Source: Ligula intestinalis (lineage: Eukaryota; Platyhelminthes; Cestoda; Diphyllobothriidea; Diphyllobothriidae). From it: a stretch of DNA of 64,000 bases. Below are positions 54,330-64,000 of this stretch, piece after piece (position 1 is the first letter of the stretch; every line of letters starts with the position of its first letter). Made by a program: the position numbers and the translations under genes. The notes under the pieces are model-generated. The model saw only the letters and a list, made by a program, of their open reading frames with translations. It searched no databases and had not been told where the DNA came from. The stretch lies in NCBI GenBank assembly GCA_036362985.1, contig JAYGXS010000007.1:8660024-8724023 (forward strand), given 5' to 3'.

Positions 54330-55410
54330 AAAAAAGGCCTTGTAAAATTATGCGAACGAATAATGGAAGTCAGGCGAATTCAAATATGATCATAAGGCAT
54401 TAGGCTACCCTCCGTTTACTCCTAATGAAGAATTTCCCGATGCCTGGAAAATAATTGTGCAACGGCACACCTGTTTAAACAATTGAGGCATTTCTTTGGG
54501 TCAGAGTCAGATGTATCGCTCAATTATCTTATCTACCAAAATAAAACAAATTGGAACAAATTGTATTCATCGATTCTTCCTCCAATTTTCGTCCAGCTTA
54601 ATACAGAGCAAAAATTACATCGAGAAAAACAAGCTGCGTACCTACACGAATCATAGCAATGGGCAATTCGGAGGTGTTTCCATGCATAGTCAATTTTCTT
54701 CTAACAGAAATACCATTATTGATGTCTACAGCAGATGTGATATTGTCCACTCAATACTTGATTGCACTTGTAAAAAGTCATATGTCTTCAATATTATATT
54801 AGCTGACCTGTTTGCAGGCCGTTCGATGTCGTGTTATTTTAAATATATTTATTAGTCAACATATAATTATGTTCATTTTGTAAATTGTAATGACTGATAG
54901 TACAGATAAAGGCCCACAGTAAAAACTGGCAATTAATAAGTGTTGCATTTATTTTAAACGATTTATTCGAATAATCTGCCTTTTCAAAAACACTTAAATC
55001 ATATTTCCTTGCAACTGAAGATGAAACTTGGTAAGTTCGTTCGTTAATTTTGCGGGCCCGAAACATTAGATTATAGAGAAGCTGCTGCAAATCAACAACT
55101 TTACTTTTCTCAATATAAATAATGCGCTTTTACGCTAAACATATTTTAGTTTACGCTAACTTCTTACATTTTAAAGTAACATGATAACGGCAGTATAAAA
55201 ACAAAACCGAAGTCAAGTGGACCAAAATACAAAAATGTTGACGAGACTGCTCCTCTCTTGCCAGTACTACTGAAAGTCCCCCCCCATGGAGTAAAAGAGG
55301 GAGAAGGTGAGCATAATTCATATGTTTTATTTGGATAGCCGACAGCTGAGAAGCAAGCATGCATAATTTTGCCTGCAATTCTGTGTACTTTTAGTTAAAT
55401 TGTTTTTTTT
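54330..55410. other. Tail of repeat C, then AT-rich stretch
   Basis: After the repeat C remnant nothing is recognised. The frame 54496-54855 is open for 119 codons but its start overlaps repeat C, and it shows no domain. Confidence 0.4.
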
Positions 55411-55414
55411 TCAC

Positions 55415-55500
55415 GAATAGAAGCGAATATGCGTGCTCCAGGTTCTTGTTGTAAAGAATACAAAGACGCGATCATTCCAGAGATCGCGTCTTTGTCTTGT
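55415..55500. repeat. Inverted PLE-terminus junction with perfect 14-bp palindrome
   Basis: ACAAAGACGCGATC (55460-55473) and GATCGCGTCTTTGT (55482-55495) are exact reverse complements with an 8-nt spacer. The right half is the PLE terminal text CCAGAGATCGCGTCTT. The left flank 55415-55458 is the reverse complement of 49258-49300. It looks like two PLE 3' ends joined tail to tail, or one end that folded back during insertion. Confidence 0.7.
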
Positions 55501-58199
55501 TTTTCCTTTTGAAAGCAAATTCGCCTAGTTTTTCGTGCTTCATCAATTCATCTTTAATCTGGTCGTTACGTCAAAGTCGGCGCTACTGCTTCCTCTTAGA
55601 CACATATTGCTCAACATTAATGATTTCATTGAGATGGCATAAACTAAGAAGTTTATAAAACCAAACTAGTGACACCCTCTAAGATGCGACTTTTTGCGTT
55701 TTATCATTCGCGAGTTGATTAAAAGCACCTTATGCATAAAATGTGCCGGAATTATGCTCCTGTCGTGAAGTATGGGTGGCAGATATTTATTGCGTTTTTT
55801 CTACATGCTGCTGTACTAATAATTTGGCGAGTGCTGCTTGTAAAAATCGTTGCAAAATTTAACATGACATTTTTACATATATTTGGTCATTTTATTTTGA
55901 TATACTGAAGTCATTTAATAATAAAAAATGTTAATAATTTGGAAAAGTGTCCTTTTAAATTCAATCTTTGGGGGAAACAGACATTAATTTTGGCTAAATC
56001 GTGAGTAATTTTAGATTGAAGAAACGTTTTATACAAAAATGTCTCTAATATGTGCAATTGCACAATGAAATTATAAAGTTGTTTGACTAAACCTTTTTAT
56101 CCGTACCGATACATATCAACATCAATACGATTTTTGAACGGGAACGCGCAATATGCTTTCATTTTTGTGTTTCGTGTCGAACTGTCCAGATGTCAAAGCA
56201 TATACTGTCTGACGTTGACTTCGTGCGCATACGAAAATTGGAAGCCGAAAGGCTGCCGCCTAAGTCGTTAAGTCACATTTTTATATAATGGAGGCCACAG
56301 TTTCGGGAATTGTCAACAATAAGACAGTGTCCGGACGTAATATTCGTGGTCTCAAATAGTCTACATCGAAAAAGGTTCACGATTTCATTCGTCTAATACT
56401 AAAAAGGTAGCACTATATGTTTATTTGGATTATTGAAAGGGAGAATTTGTTAATGGTCGCTCAATACATGATAAGCATAGGAATATAAAATTAAGCCCTT
56501 CGTCGGCAGACAACTGCGATGAAGCAATTTTAAGTAAAAAGAACAAATTAAGGAATGTTTTAGATTTTTTTAGTAATATGACTGTCGTAGGCATTCAAAT
56601 TGAAAGAGCATTTACTTTTGTGATGATGTTGTTTCGTTAGAAAAGCCGCTGAATACAGCACAGACGATAATACGGGGAAAATACTCAAATACAAGAAAAT
56701 CAGCATCGAAGTCAACTTTAAAAACTGCCATCACCTCATGGTTTGGATGATTTTAAGGCTTTGAGACTGACAGAAGATAACATAAAAGCAAAGTGTATAT
56801 CGGTATAGCAAAACATGGTCTAGGCTAGCTCAGCATTTACCGACGTCGGATGGCCACCGTCACGTTGCAAAATAACGATCCTGCTCATCGATCAAAGAAG
56901 GCATGATAATGATTTTTCTTAAGAATAAGTTTAATATTTTTAAGAAGATAGCCTGCCTTTCTGTCTTCATAATTCTTCCGAGCTCGCAGGTACTTCATCC
57001 CATTGCAAATCATATTGCCATTGCCAAGAGAAACTAGGACAGGCCAGCACACTATATGCTAATGCCACAGAAGTTGGAATTTTCTGATTAATTATTATGT
57101 AAATAAAACAAACCCTGAGGTCCTTGTTGCTTTTCTGTCGTTCCGAATTACTGCTGTTTATAATGCTAATGGAAAATCCACGAAATGTAGAAGAGGGGAA
57201 GTGAAATGCCAATTGGGAAAAAATATATTTTGCAGACTGCAGACTGTACTGTATGGGAAATTACAACATCAATTTATACTACTAAAGTCTGTTTGTCAGC
57301 AGTAAGTAAATATTTCACAGTGGTTGACGGGTTTTAAACCAGATATACACTTACCATTGGGTGCACGCCTAAAGACATTGAATAAACTGATATATACCGC
57401 GAAAAACAATTAAGTTTCTCAGGAGATTAAAAAGCTGAATTTTCAAAAAGGGTATATCAAACAGAAAGCAGACAGCGAAACCTGGAGGGCTCATCGATGA
57501 ACAGGACCTCTCACAGATTTTTTAAGCAGCCGTAGAATACCGGCGAAACACTTCGCTAGGTCTTGGAGCTAGTACCTGCTCTATTAGTTAGGTACGTTAC
57601 AACACCAATTTATGTGCTTAAATATAATTGCCACCGGACGAAATATTTATCGGTCAGTTGTTAACTACAAATATAATTCGTTTGATTGTTTTTTGGGACA
57701 GAACCTGTGGTTACAGTGCTCTCATCCTGTATGCACAGGCTGCACCGCGACGAGTTCAACGCCAGGCACGAAAGTCTGCTTATTCGGCGGCTAACTTTAA
57801 CTTAAGGTCGTTAAAATATCGTCCACTAAACATACAGCAGTCATCGTGAGAAGCTCATGTACTATAAGCCGTTGACGCCAAATGCATTTTATAAAAATGT
57901 TTTCGCTTCCGATTTGAATTAAGTTTTCTGTACGTTCTCTGCAAGACCATTTGCCAAATTGGTGTCTTTCGGGAATGTTTCTTTGATCAAAACTTTAACA
58001 AATTGCACCTTATGTTTTCACGTCAGCGTTCAACCCTCAATTCTATCGGAGTGCATCGAAACGAGAAAGGCGTGGAGTTGAGTACTCTAACATAAGATTA
58101 TACTTGATTTTTACAGGTTCGTACTTTTAATTTAATGCCAGGTGACGGAGTAGGGTCAAGAAGATCATTGGTTCTAAAAGGTACAGTAATTTGTGTGAC
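55501..58199. other. AT-rich stretch, nothing firmly recognised
   Basis: About 2.7 kb. Overlapping frames at 57612-57849 contain several cysteines or basic residues but have no promoter or recognised domain, so no gene is called. Confidence 0.45.
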
Positions 58200-58930
58200 G
58201 CGACTTAACATTTCTGCGTGTCACAGCCAGCTCAATTTGCAGTATTTTTAAAGCAGCGCATGCCCCTAGCAATGCCCATCGTGCCTAGATTTGGTGCAAA
58301 GTTGTTCCAGCCAATCGGCCACGAAGCATGTTTAGGAAAATTTTCAAACCTAGAACAGTATACACGGCCCATTTATCGGTTTTTCGCCTTAAACTTTTCC
58401 ACGCTGCCACTATTCAGTTTGGTATGAACCAGCCTAAGAGAAGTGAAGAAGGTAAGCGGTTTTCACATTTAAATCGGCCTGTTTTTCGGCAGTCATGTAT
58501 AAGCGATAGAAAGATGATCTACCATACACTTTTGACAGTTTGTGGGTATGGTTGCTTACGCACGACATGCTATAAGCTTAATTTTAAGGTTCCAAAAATT
58601 GCTTATGTCATTAGCACAACAAAAGCATTGAATGTAATTCGAACGGATGCAGTCGTAAGCTGCGCTTTTGTCATCAGTCATTCAGATATTTTCATTCGGG
58701 TTGAATTCCTTTTGTCGGCCTTCGATTGCAAAAGCAGTTTAAACGATTTATTTTTCGTGTTTTCGATGTTGTTGAAGATTTTGCTTACTAAATAAGCTTT
58801 ATTTTGAGCTATAAATGGCACCATCGTAGTATCGTGAGCCCATATTCTGTCTGACTTATTGCTACAGTTCAAAACTTTAGGCATTTCAGCTTTTCCTACC
58901 GGAGAAATACCTTCATCATTCGTCAAAAAA
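58200..58930 (+). pseudogene. Exon-like sequence, family F, locus 2
   Basis: A CGTGTCACAG acceptor-like site at about 58218-58227 is followed by a frame AQFAVFLKQRMPLAMPIVPRF and IYRFFALNFS, collinear with locus 1 at 39.1-39.4 kb. A GTAAGC donor-like site lies at 58452-58457, in the same place as in the 59.7 and 60.2 kb copies. Further downstream, 58795-58930 aligns with 60570-60715 (ATCGTGA-CCCA-ATT-TGTC and CATTCGTC/CATTCATC). No family recognised. This is the most diverged plus-strand copy. Confidence 0.5.
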
Positions 58931-59509
58931 CGTAAAGTACTATGTGATCAGGATCCCGCAAACAGCATTACCTGGGTCCCAATGAAGTGTGCCTTAAATT
59001 GACCCTCTAAATGTTAATGGAATAAGGGTGTCGAGTCCAGCGAGCTGAGCTGAACTTATATCTGCAGAAATAATACTTCGGTTCATCCCTCATATTTGCG
59101 TGCCTCCCAACAGCCAGTATGCGCTGTTTGCCAACAAAACAAACGGCCTTGTTCTAAATTAACTGTGTGCTGGAGTTTCAAAACGCTCGCTGGAATGTGT
59201 CGTATAAGTTTTAGCATCCATTCAAGCCGCCGTGCTTTTGCGATAGCTTTTATTACTTAAGCTATTTGCAACTTAAATTTTCACGTAAGCGTTAAGCAAC
59301 CTTCGTTTCTAATAAGGTTGGCCATGTTAAGTTTGTGCAGAAAAGATAGATTAAACACTTCGCTTACACTGCTTTCTACTCTCTTACCTGCGCCCAGTGT
59401 CGGGACGTGTTCAAGAAGTTAATCGCTTGGACAAGAGGAAATTATTGGAGTGACATGAATCTGCGCCTAAACATGCAACATCAACCACATTGTGTGGTAT
59501 TTATAATTA
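58931..59509. other. AT-rich stretch, nothing recognised
   Basis: About 580 bp between family F copies with no recognisable features. Confidence 0.4.
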
Positions 59510-59603
59510 TTACAAACCTCTGATAGCACCTACCGTGCCCACAGTTGGCGCGAGGTTTGTCCGGCAAATCCGGCACGTATCACGTTTTGGGGTAATTTTT
59601 TTT
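59510..59603 (+). pseudogene. Family F locus 3, 5' part
   Basis: Reads APTVPTVGARFVRQIRHVSRFG, matching VPKFGPKFIQQIRHVPHF of locus 1. It leads straight into the first 507-bp unit. The second tandem unit lacks this part. Confidence 0.5.
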
Positions 59604-60110
59604 ACCTAGAGCCAAATACACGTGCCAACTTACGGCACCATTATCGATTTTTCACTTTGAATTTTCCACGTCACTGCAAAACAGATTAGTCTGCGGCAAC
59701 CGCAGCAAGTGGATGAGGTAAGCTCCTTTTTGACGTAAAAATACGCAGCTATTTTTCTCCAGGATAACATAAGCTGTAGAGTGATAATTGCATATTACCT
59801 CGGGACAGTTTGTGAGCATTATGTTAACGGGGGTTGTTTTAATGACGTCATTAAACGTGCGGTAGTATTTTCCCCAAAATATTTTCTGTCATTACCACTA
59901 CAGCACAATGTAATGAAATTCAAACAGATACGTTGGTTGGCAATGCTTTTCCTATCAGGCATTTCAAATAAGAATTAAACTACTTGTGTCAGCATTTGTT
60001 TTGACCTAGCTCTTTTATCAACTGTCCTTTACGCTCTGAATTCTATTAGAGATCGGACCCGATGTATAAGGTTAATATGCTCTATGCATAGCGCCATCTG
60101 GTTATCGTGA
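59604..60110 (+). repeat. 507-bp tandem duplicate, unit 1 (family F)
   Basis: Begins ACCTAGAGCCAAATACACG and repeats from 60111 with about 95% identity. It contains the YRFFTLNFPRH exon-like segment near 59640-59680, a stop soon after, and a GTAAGC donor-like site at 59718-59723. The high identity marks a recent local duplication. Confidence 0.9.
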
Positions 60111-60617
60111 ACCTAGAGCCAAATACACGTGCCAACTTACGGCACCATTATCGATTTTTCACTTTGAATTTTCCACGTCACTGCAAAACAGATTTGTCTG
60201 CGGCAACCGCAGCAAGTGGATGATGTAAGCTCCTTTTTGACGTAAAAATACGCAGCTATTTTTTCTCCAGGAAAACATAAGCTGTAGAGTGATAATTGCA
60301 TATTACCTCGGGACAGTTTGTGAGCATTATGTTAACGGGGGTTGTTTTAATGACGTCATTAAACGTGCGGTAGTATTTTCCCCGAAATATTTTCTGTCAT
60401 TACCACTACAGCACAATGTAATGAAATTCAAACAGATACGTTGGTTGGCAATGCTTTTCTAATAAGGCATTTTAAATAAGGATTGAACTACTTTTGTCAG
60501 CATCTGTTTTGACCTATAGCTTTTCACAATTGTCCTTTACACTTTGAATTCTATAAGAGATCGGACCCGATATATAAGGTTAATATGATCCATACGTAGT
60601 GCCATCTGGTTATCGTG
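60111..60617 (+). repeat. 507-bp tandem duplicate, unit 2 (family F)
   Basis: Second copy of 59604-60110. Differences are scattered single bases plus small changes near 60440-60550. The family F sequence continues past the unit to about 60760 (ACCCAAATTTTGTCCCAAC, as at 58840-58860), so the single ancestral locus ran on beyond it. Confidence 0.9.
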
Positions 60618-61039
60618 AACCCAAATTTTGTCCCAACTATTGTCATACTTTAACGCCTGTAGCTTTACGCATGTTGGCTCTTCTCGCTTGTCAAATTTTG
60701 GGTCATTCATCAACAAAGACTTAGGGGAAATTTTGGAATCCACAAAGAACATTAAGTAGTTCATAAAGGCCCTAAGCCTTTACTTGACGCAAACATAACT
60801 TCCAATATTGGATGGTCATTTTAAAGGATACAACGACAAAGACAGAAGTTTACCTCCTATACGTCATCTAAGTAGCTCACCAAAGTTAGTGCTCAAATGG
60901 AAATTAGATATAGGAGCAGCTGGTTGCTTGTTTTCAACGATACAGTATGGCATAAATCACCTTTTTCAAACATGGTTTAAATGCTGAGTTTTACTTAAGT
61001 CTACCTCACGATACGCTTAATTCCAAAGATAAAAATAAC
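60618..61039. other. Family F downstream part, then unrecognised sequence
   Basis: 60618-60760 aligns with 58840-58930. The remainder is AT-rich with nothing recognised. Confidence 0.4.
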
Positions 61040-61240
61040 AGCATGATTTATTGAATTCATGCATTTTGAGAGAGCTCTTCAGTTGCTGTTTCTCAATGCG
61101 TAACGTGAATTACATATGGGAAAATACTAATTTACTTTATACAGAAAAATTGATAGAAACAAATGGGCATAAGAAATAGCGAAGAGGCTTAGCAATAACA
61201 TAACAAGTTACAACTCTATAGGCAGCAAAAAACGGAGCAA
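61040..61240 (+). repeat. Dispersed repeat B, copy 2
   Basis: Counterpart of 51175-51390. In both places repeat B lies near a family A element, though on opposite sides. Confidence 0.55.
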
Positions 61241-61904
61241 GACATCGAAGGCAAACATTAACGTGCATAAATGTGTAAATATTTCTTATTTGCTGACCAT
61301 AGCGTTTTAACTTCTTATGTTATTGACTGAGATAGTTGCCGAGAGCTGGGAATGCACATTCAATTACCCGTAAAATGCCATACACTCAGTTTTTTCCAGT
61401 ACAATCAATGTCCTTAACGCACTGCAATGCAGTTTATATCCTTTGATGATGGGCTCATCGAATATATACAGATGGTACGTGCATTTTGAGGCAAATGCTG
61501 GTATATGTCATAGTCATTTTGTTAGGTCTATAAATGTTAAATTTGACATTTATTTCCTTTTCCCTTTATAATTTGAAATGTTTTTTTCAAGAATTCAAAA
61601 GCGTAGTAAACTTATCAGTTTGCTTGAACGTTCATAAAATCAGAGACGATTCGTAAATATTAAAATGGTTTACTTTGTTTATTTACACTAGTTCGTGAAA
61701 TTCCTATGACGTGCCGACATATGCTAAAGATTGATACTTTTTTACTTATCAACATTGAGTATGGGTGTAACAATGATAATTGCATAGATTATTTTAAATT
61801 TAAGTCCCGAGAGGATTCAGAACGTGCTTTGTTCTGAAAGGTAATGAAAAGAACGAACTGTATAAAGTGACAAGTTATGGAGCAGTTATTTTTGTAATTG
61901 ATTT
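61241..61904. other. AT-rich stretch, nothing recognised
   Basis: About 660 bp without recognisable features. Confidence 0.45.
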
Positions 61905-62420
61905 TATTTGTCTTCATAAAATCTGTTCCTTTTTTGGAAAACATACAAAGTGATTATTTGTCGTACTCTCTTGGTATTAAATAACGTCTTATTTAAATGT
62001 TATACTTTTAAAAAGGTGCGTTTAGGTTAAAAAGATTTTGAATTGCCTAATAATTTTGAAAAATACTTAATTCTACACTTGAATTCAACGTGTAAAAACT
62101 GCGTGCAGTGTACTTCTCGTTTTAGGAAATTTAAGTTTTCTCGTAGGATTTGAGGAAATTTCAGTTAGTTCTCATAAAATATTTTAAAGATGGGGAACAT
62201 GCTGTAGAGTTTATAGGTGGCATTAATAAATTGGCGAATATAACGATAATGAACGATCACCTCAAGATCGTAAAAAAACTCATAATAAATAACGCTATTT
62301 AAGTATAAGTATAAAATAATAAAGTATATGAATAAAGCATAATCTGTTACGAAATGTGTATAGGAAACAATTTATCGTGTATGTTTTTGAAAAAAAAATT
62401 GCATTCATAAAGACTACATA
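61905..62420 (+). mobile_element. Family A element, copy 4 (partial)
   Basis: Matches the centre of the 19787-20670 element and the 50.4-kb copy: TTGAATTGCCTAATAATTTTG, ACACTTGAATTCAA, GTGTAAAAACTG, and TTGGCGAATATAACGAT in the place of TTGACGGATACGAT. The arms are poorly preserved. Confidence 0.55.
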
Positions 62421-63279
62421 CGAAAGCTCTTTTACAGTACAAGCTTATGTTATTGGTCAAGAATAAGCTACTGTAAAAACCGGCATTCTGTCGTAATTGT
62501 AATAACTTCAGTCAACTGTACATGATAGGCAGCATTACAACCTTATTTAATGCTGATAAGTTAAAAATATTACAACTTTTTTGCGTAAATCGGCATGCAG
62601 CATGAATTTAACAACGAACTGTATAGTTACAAGTTTAAACATATTATATTTAACGAAACGTGTCTGATTTTTACCAACGTATGCGTGAAATGATATCAGA
62701 AAAGACTAGCGGCTAGTCAACGTTAGAAACCTACCAATGCCGATTGGCAAAGGAGTATGACTTTTTCACATATTACGGCATATCACACAAAATATTGGCA
62801 GATATGTTTTTTACCTAGAATTTCGCACGACTTCGGCAGTATCACCAAGGCGCATCCTCTTACCGTGTGTAAATTCGAAACATACATAATGCGAACATGG
62901 ACAAGAAAAAGCCAAACTTTGATTATGCTATATGATAATCTGCATTGAACCTCAACCAAAACAATTATTTGTAAATTAGAACTGGTGTTATATTTCAGCT
63001 AGCACATCATCGGATATGTGTTTTTATTCTTGCCGCAAAATTAAGATTCTCGAAGTAATTTCTATCTCATTTAGACGCAATTCACCTGCCCAATGAAATT
63101 ATGTTTTCTCCTTATACAATTTCCCTTTCATATGAGCAAATGTTCCCTACTAGACGTCGGTACAGCATGTTTCCAGCAGAAATCGGCTACCTGGGCTAGT
63201 GATAATGAATATGGTCACTGCTGTAGACAAATTTGACTTATTGGAGTGCATGGAAGAGACTCGTTACTTTTGGTCTGGG
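62421..63279. other. AT-rich stretch, nothing recognised
   Basis: About 860 bp with no recognisable genes or repeats. Confidence 0.45.
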
Positions 63280-63860
63280 GTTTCGGAATTTTACTTTCGC
63301 ATCTGGTGTACCGGCCTACCTTGCCTGTTTTTCAGGAATACCTGGTAAGTTCTGAGTAGTTGTATATCCGACCTGGAACTTGCGCCAACGCGTGCCCATG
63401 TTGGGAGTAGCCAGCGGCAATCAGAATCTGTACCTTCTTCGGAATCTTCAACTTCCTCCGAATATTTGGAGCCTGTGTCTATTTTAGAATCTTGGAAACC
63501 TGCCCCTTTAACAGAAATTGCGTAACTTGATAAGTGATAAAGCACAATGTCATTTCTGCCAACAAAGTCAAACTATTGGAGTGCATCCAAAATACTCGTT
63601 CCGTATTGTCTCTGGTTTCTGAATTTTACCTTTGCATATGGGATGCCAGATGGCCTTAATTGTTTGCCATTAATAACGCGAGAATAAAAAGCAATCCTCC
63701 ACATGATCTGGAACCCGCGTTCACTCCTGTAAATTTGAGACTAGCCACCAGAAATTGAAAACAAACTCTTCTTCGGAATCTTCGAAATCTACATCAGCCA
63801 GCATTCAGCAACATCCTGGCTTTTATGGTAAAAAAACGATGAAAACTGCCAATCAAACGT
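63280..63860 (-). pseudogene. Acidic exon-like tandem unit, family E, locus 3
   Basis: Minus strand, two units. The first (about 63760-63660) reads VDFEDSEEEFVFNFWWLVSN then a stop. The second (63545-63291) is open for 84 codons with FQDSKIDTGSKYSEEVEDSE, WLLPTWARVGASSRSD and a basic end. Between them lies an intron-like stretch beginning GTAAAATTCAGAAAC and ending TTGTTGGCAG, collinear with the 37.2-kb spacer. The downstream boundary again has GTAAAATTC. The three loci share residues more than bases, which supports past coding. The function is unknown. Confidence 0.5.
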
Positions 63861-64000
63861 TCAAGAGGACACGGAACCTGGGGGTTGGAGTCAGCGCCTT
63901 ACAAGATTTTGGTGGCTGTTGTTTTACCGGTTCTGGGTTTGCCATGTTCTCCTTGACATTGAGCTATGGACAAGCATGTTATCTGTCATGGTGCAGACAT

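Noticed and set aside
54496..54855. 119-codon ORF as a gene
   Set aside because: No domain, promoter or conservation. Its start overlaps repeat C, and such lengths are expected by chance in 64 kb.
1..64000. CRISPR array, rRNA operon, bacterial operon or phage region
   Set aside because: No regularly spaced repeats, rRNA-like sequence, Shine-Dalgarno-spaced gene strings or phage proteins are present. Composition and introns are those of animal nuclear DNA.

Overview
This looks like repeat-dense, AT-rich nuclear DNA of an invertebrate animal. There are no rRNA genes, CRISPR arrays, operons or long intact housekeeping ORFs. Coding sequence is short, and several candidate genes have exons with GTAAGT donors and pyrimidine-AG acceptors. 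The dominant recognisable elements are Penelope-like retroelements (PLEs: reverse transcriptase plus GIY-YIG endonuclease) in at least six lineages or fragments, tRNA-derived SINEs, and one Tc1/mariner-type deletion derivative. One SINE carries a hammerhead-ribozyme-like core, and PLE 3' ends carry similar cores. The GIY-YIG segments near 40.8 kb and 42.2 kb resemble those I associate with parasitic flatworms (tapeworms, flukes), and tRNA-SINEs with hammerheads are known from schistosomes, so a flatworm is my best guess. A chelicerate or other invertebrate is not excluded. A 10-N assembly gap lies at 40256-40265.

Layout. 0-11 kb: mostly anonymous AT-rich DNA with one truncated PLE (5.6-6.6 kb, minus) between short inverted repeats, and one diverged dispersed repeat (8.8 kb). 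11.1-11.7 kb: a composite SINE insertion with a 9-bp target duplication. 13.7-18.9 kb: the most interesting region, two near-identical, divergently transcribed small genes (about 97% identical in exon 1) in inverted-repeat arms of about 800 bp. Each has a TATA box, a signal peptide, a cysteine-rich mature region and a 107-nt intron at the same place. Between them lie a foldback hairpin, a tRNA-like SINE and a nearly full-length but mutated PLE. 19.8-20.7 kb: an 884-bp palindromic element whose relatives recur at 0.7, 50.4 and 61.9 kb. 25.3 and 27.2 kb: two tandem, independently disabled copies of a second small secreted-peptide precursor (signal peptide, then a cationic amphipathic helix).

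34-49 kb: nested SINEs, PLE fragments, a segmental duplication (36.5-37.6 kb and 43.4-45.4 kb) containing a tandem acidic exon-like unit that also occurs at 63.3-63.9 kb, and the mariner derivative (46.3-47.1 kb). 51.4-53.5 kb: a second PLE lineage, about 2 kb, minus strand, defective. 58.2-60.8 kb: an exon-like family (also at 39.1-39.4 kb) whose youngest members are two 507-bp tandem copies.

Taken together the window is a gene-poor region where small secreted-protein genes and exon-like units have been duplicated and inactivated amid PLE, SINE and foldback insertions. Whether any of the small genes is expressed cannot be decided from sequence alone.
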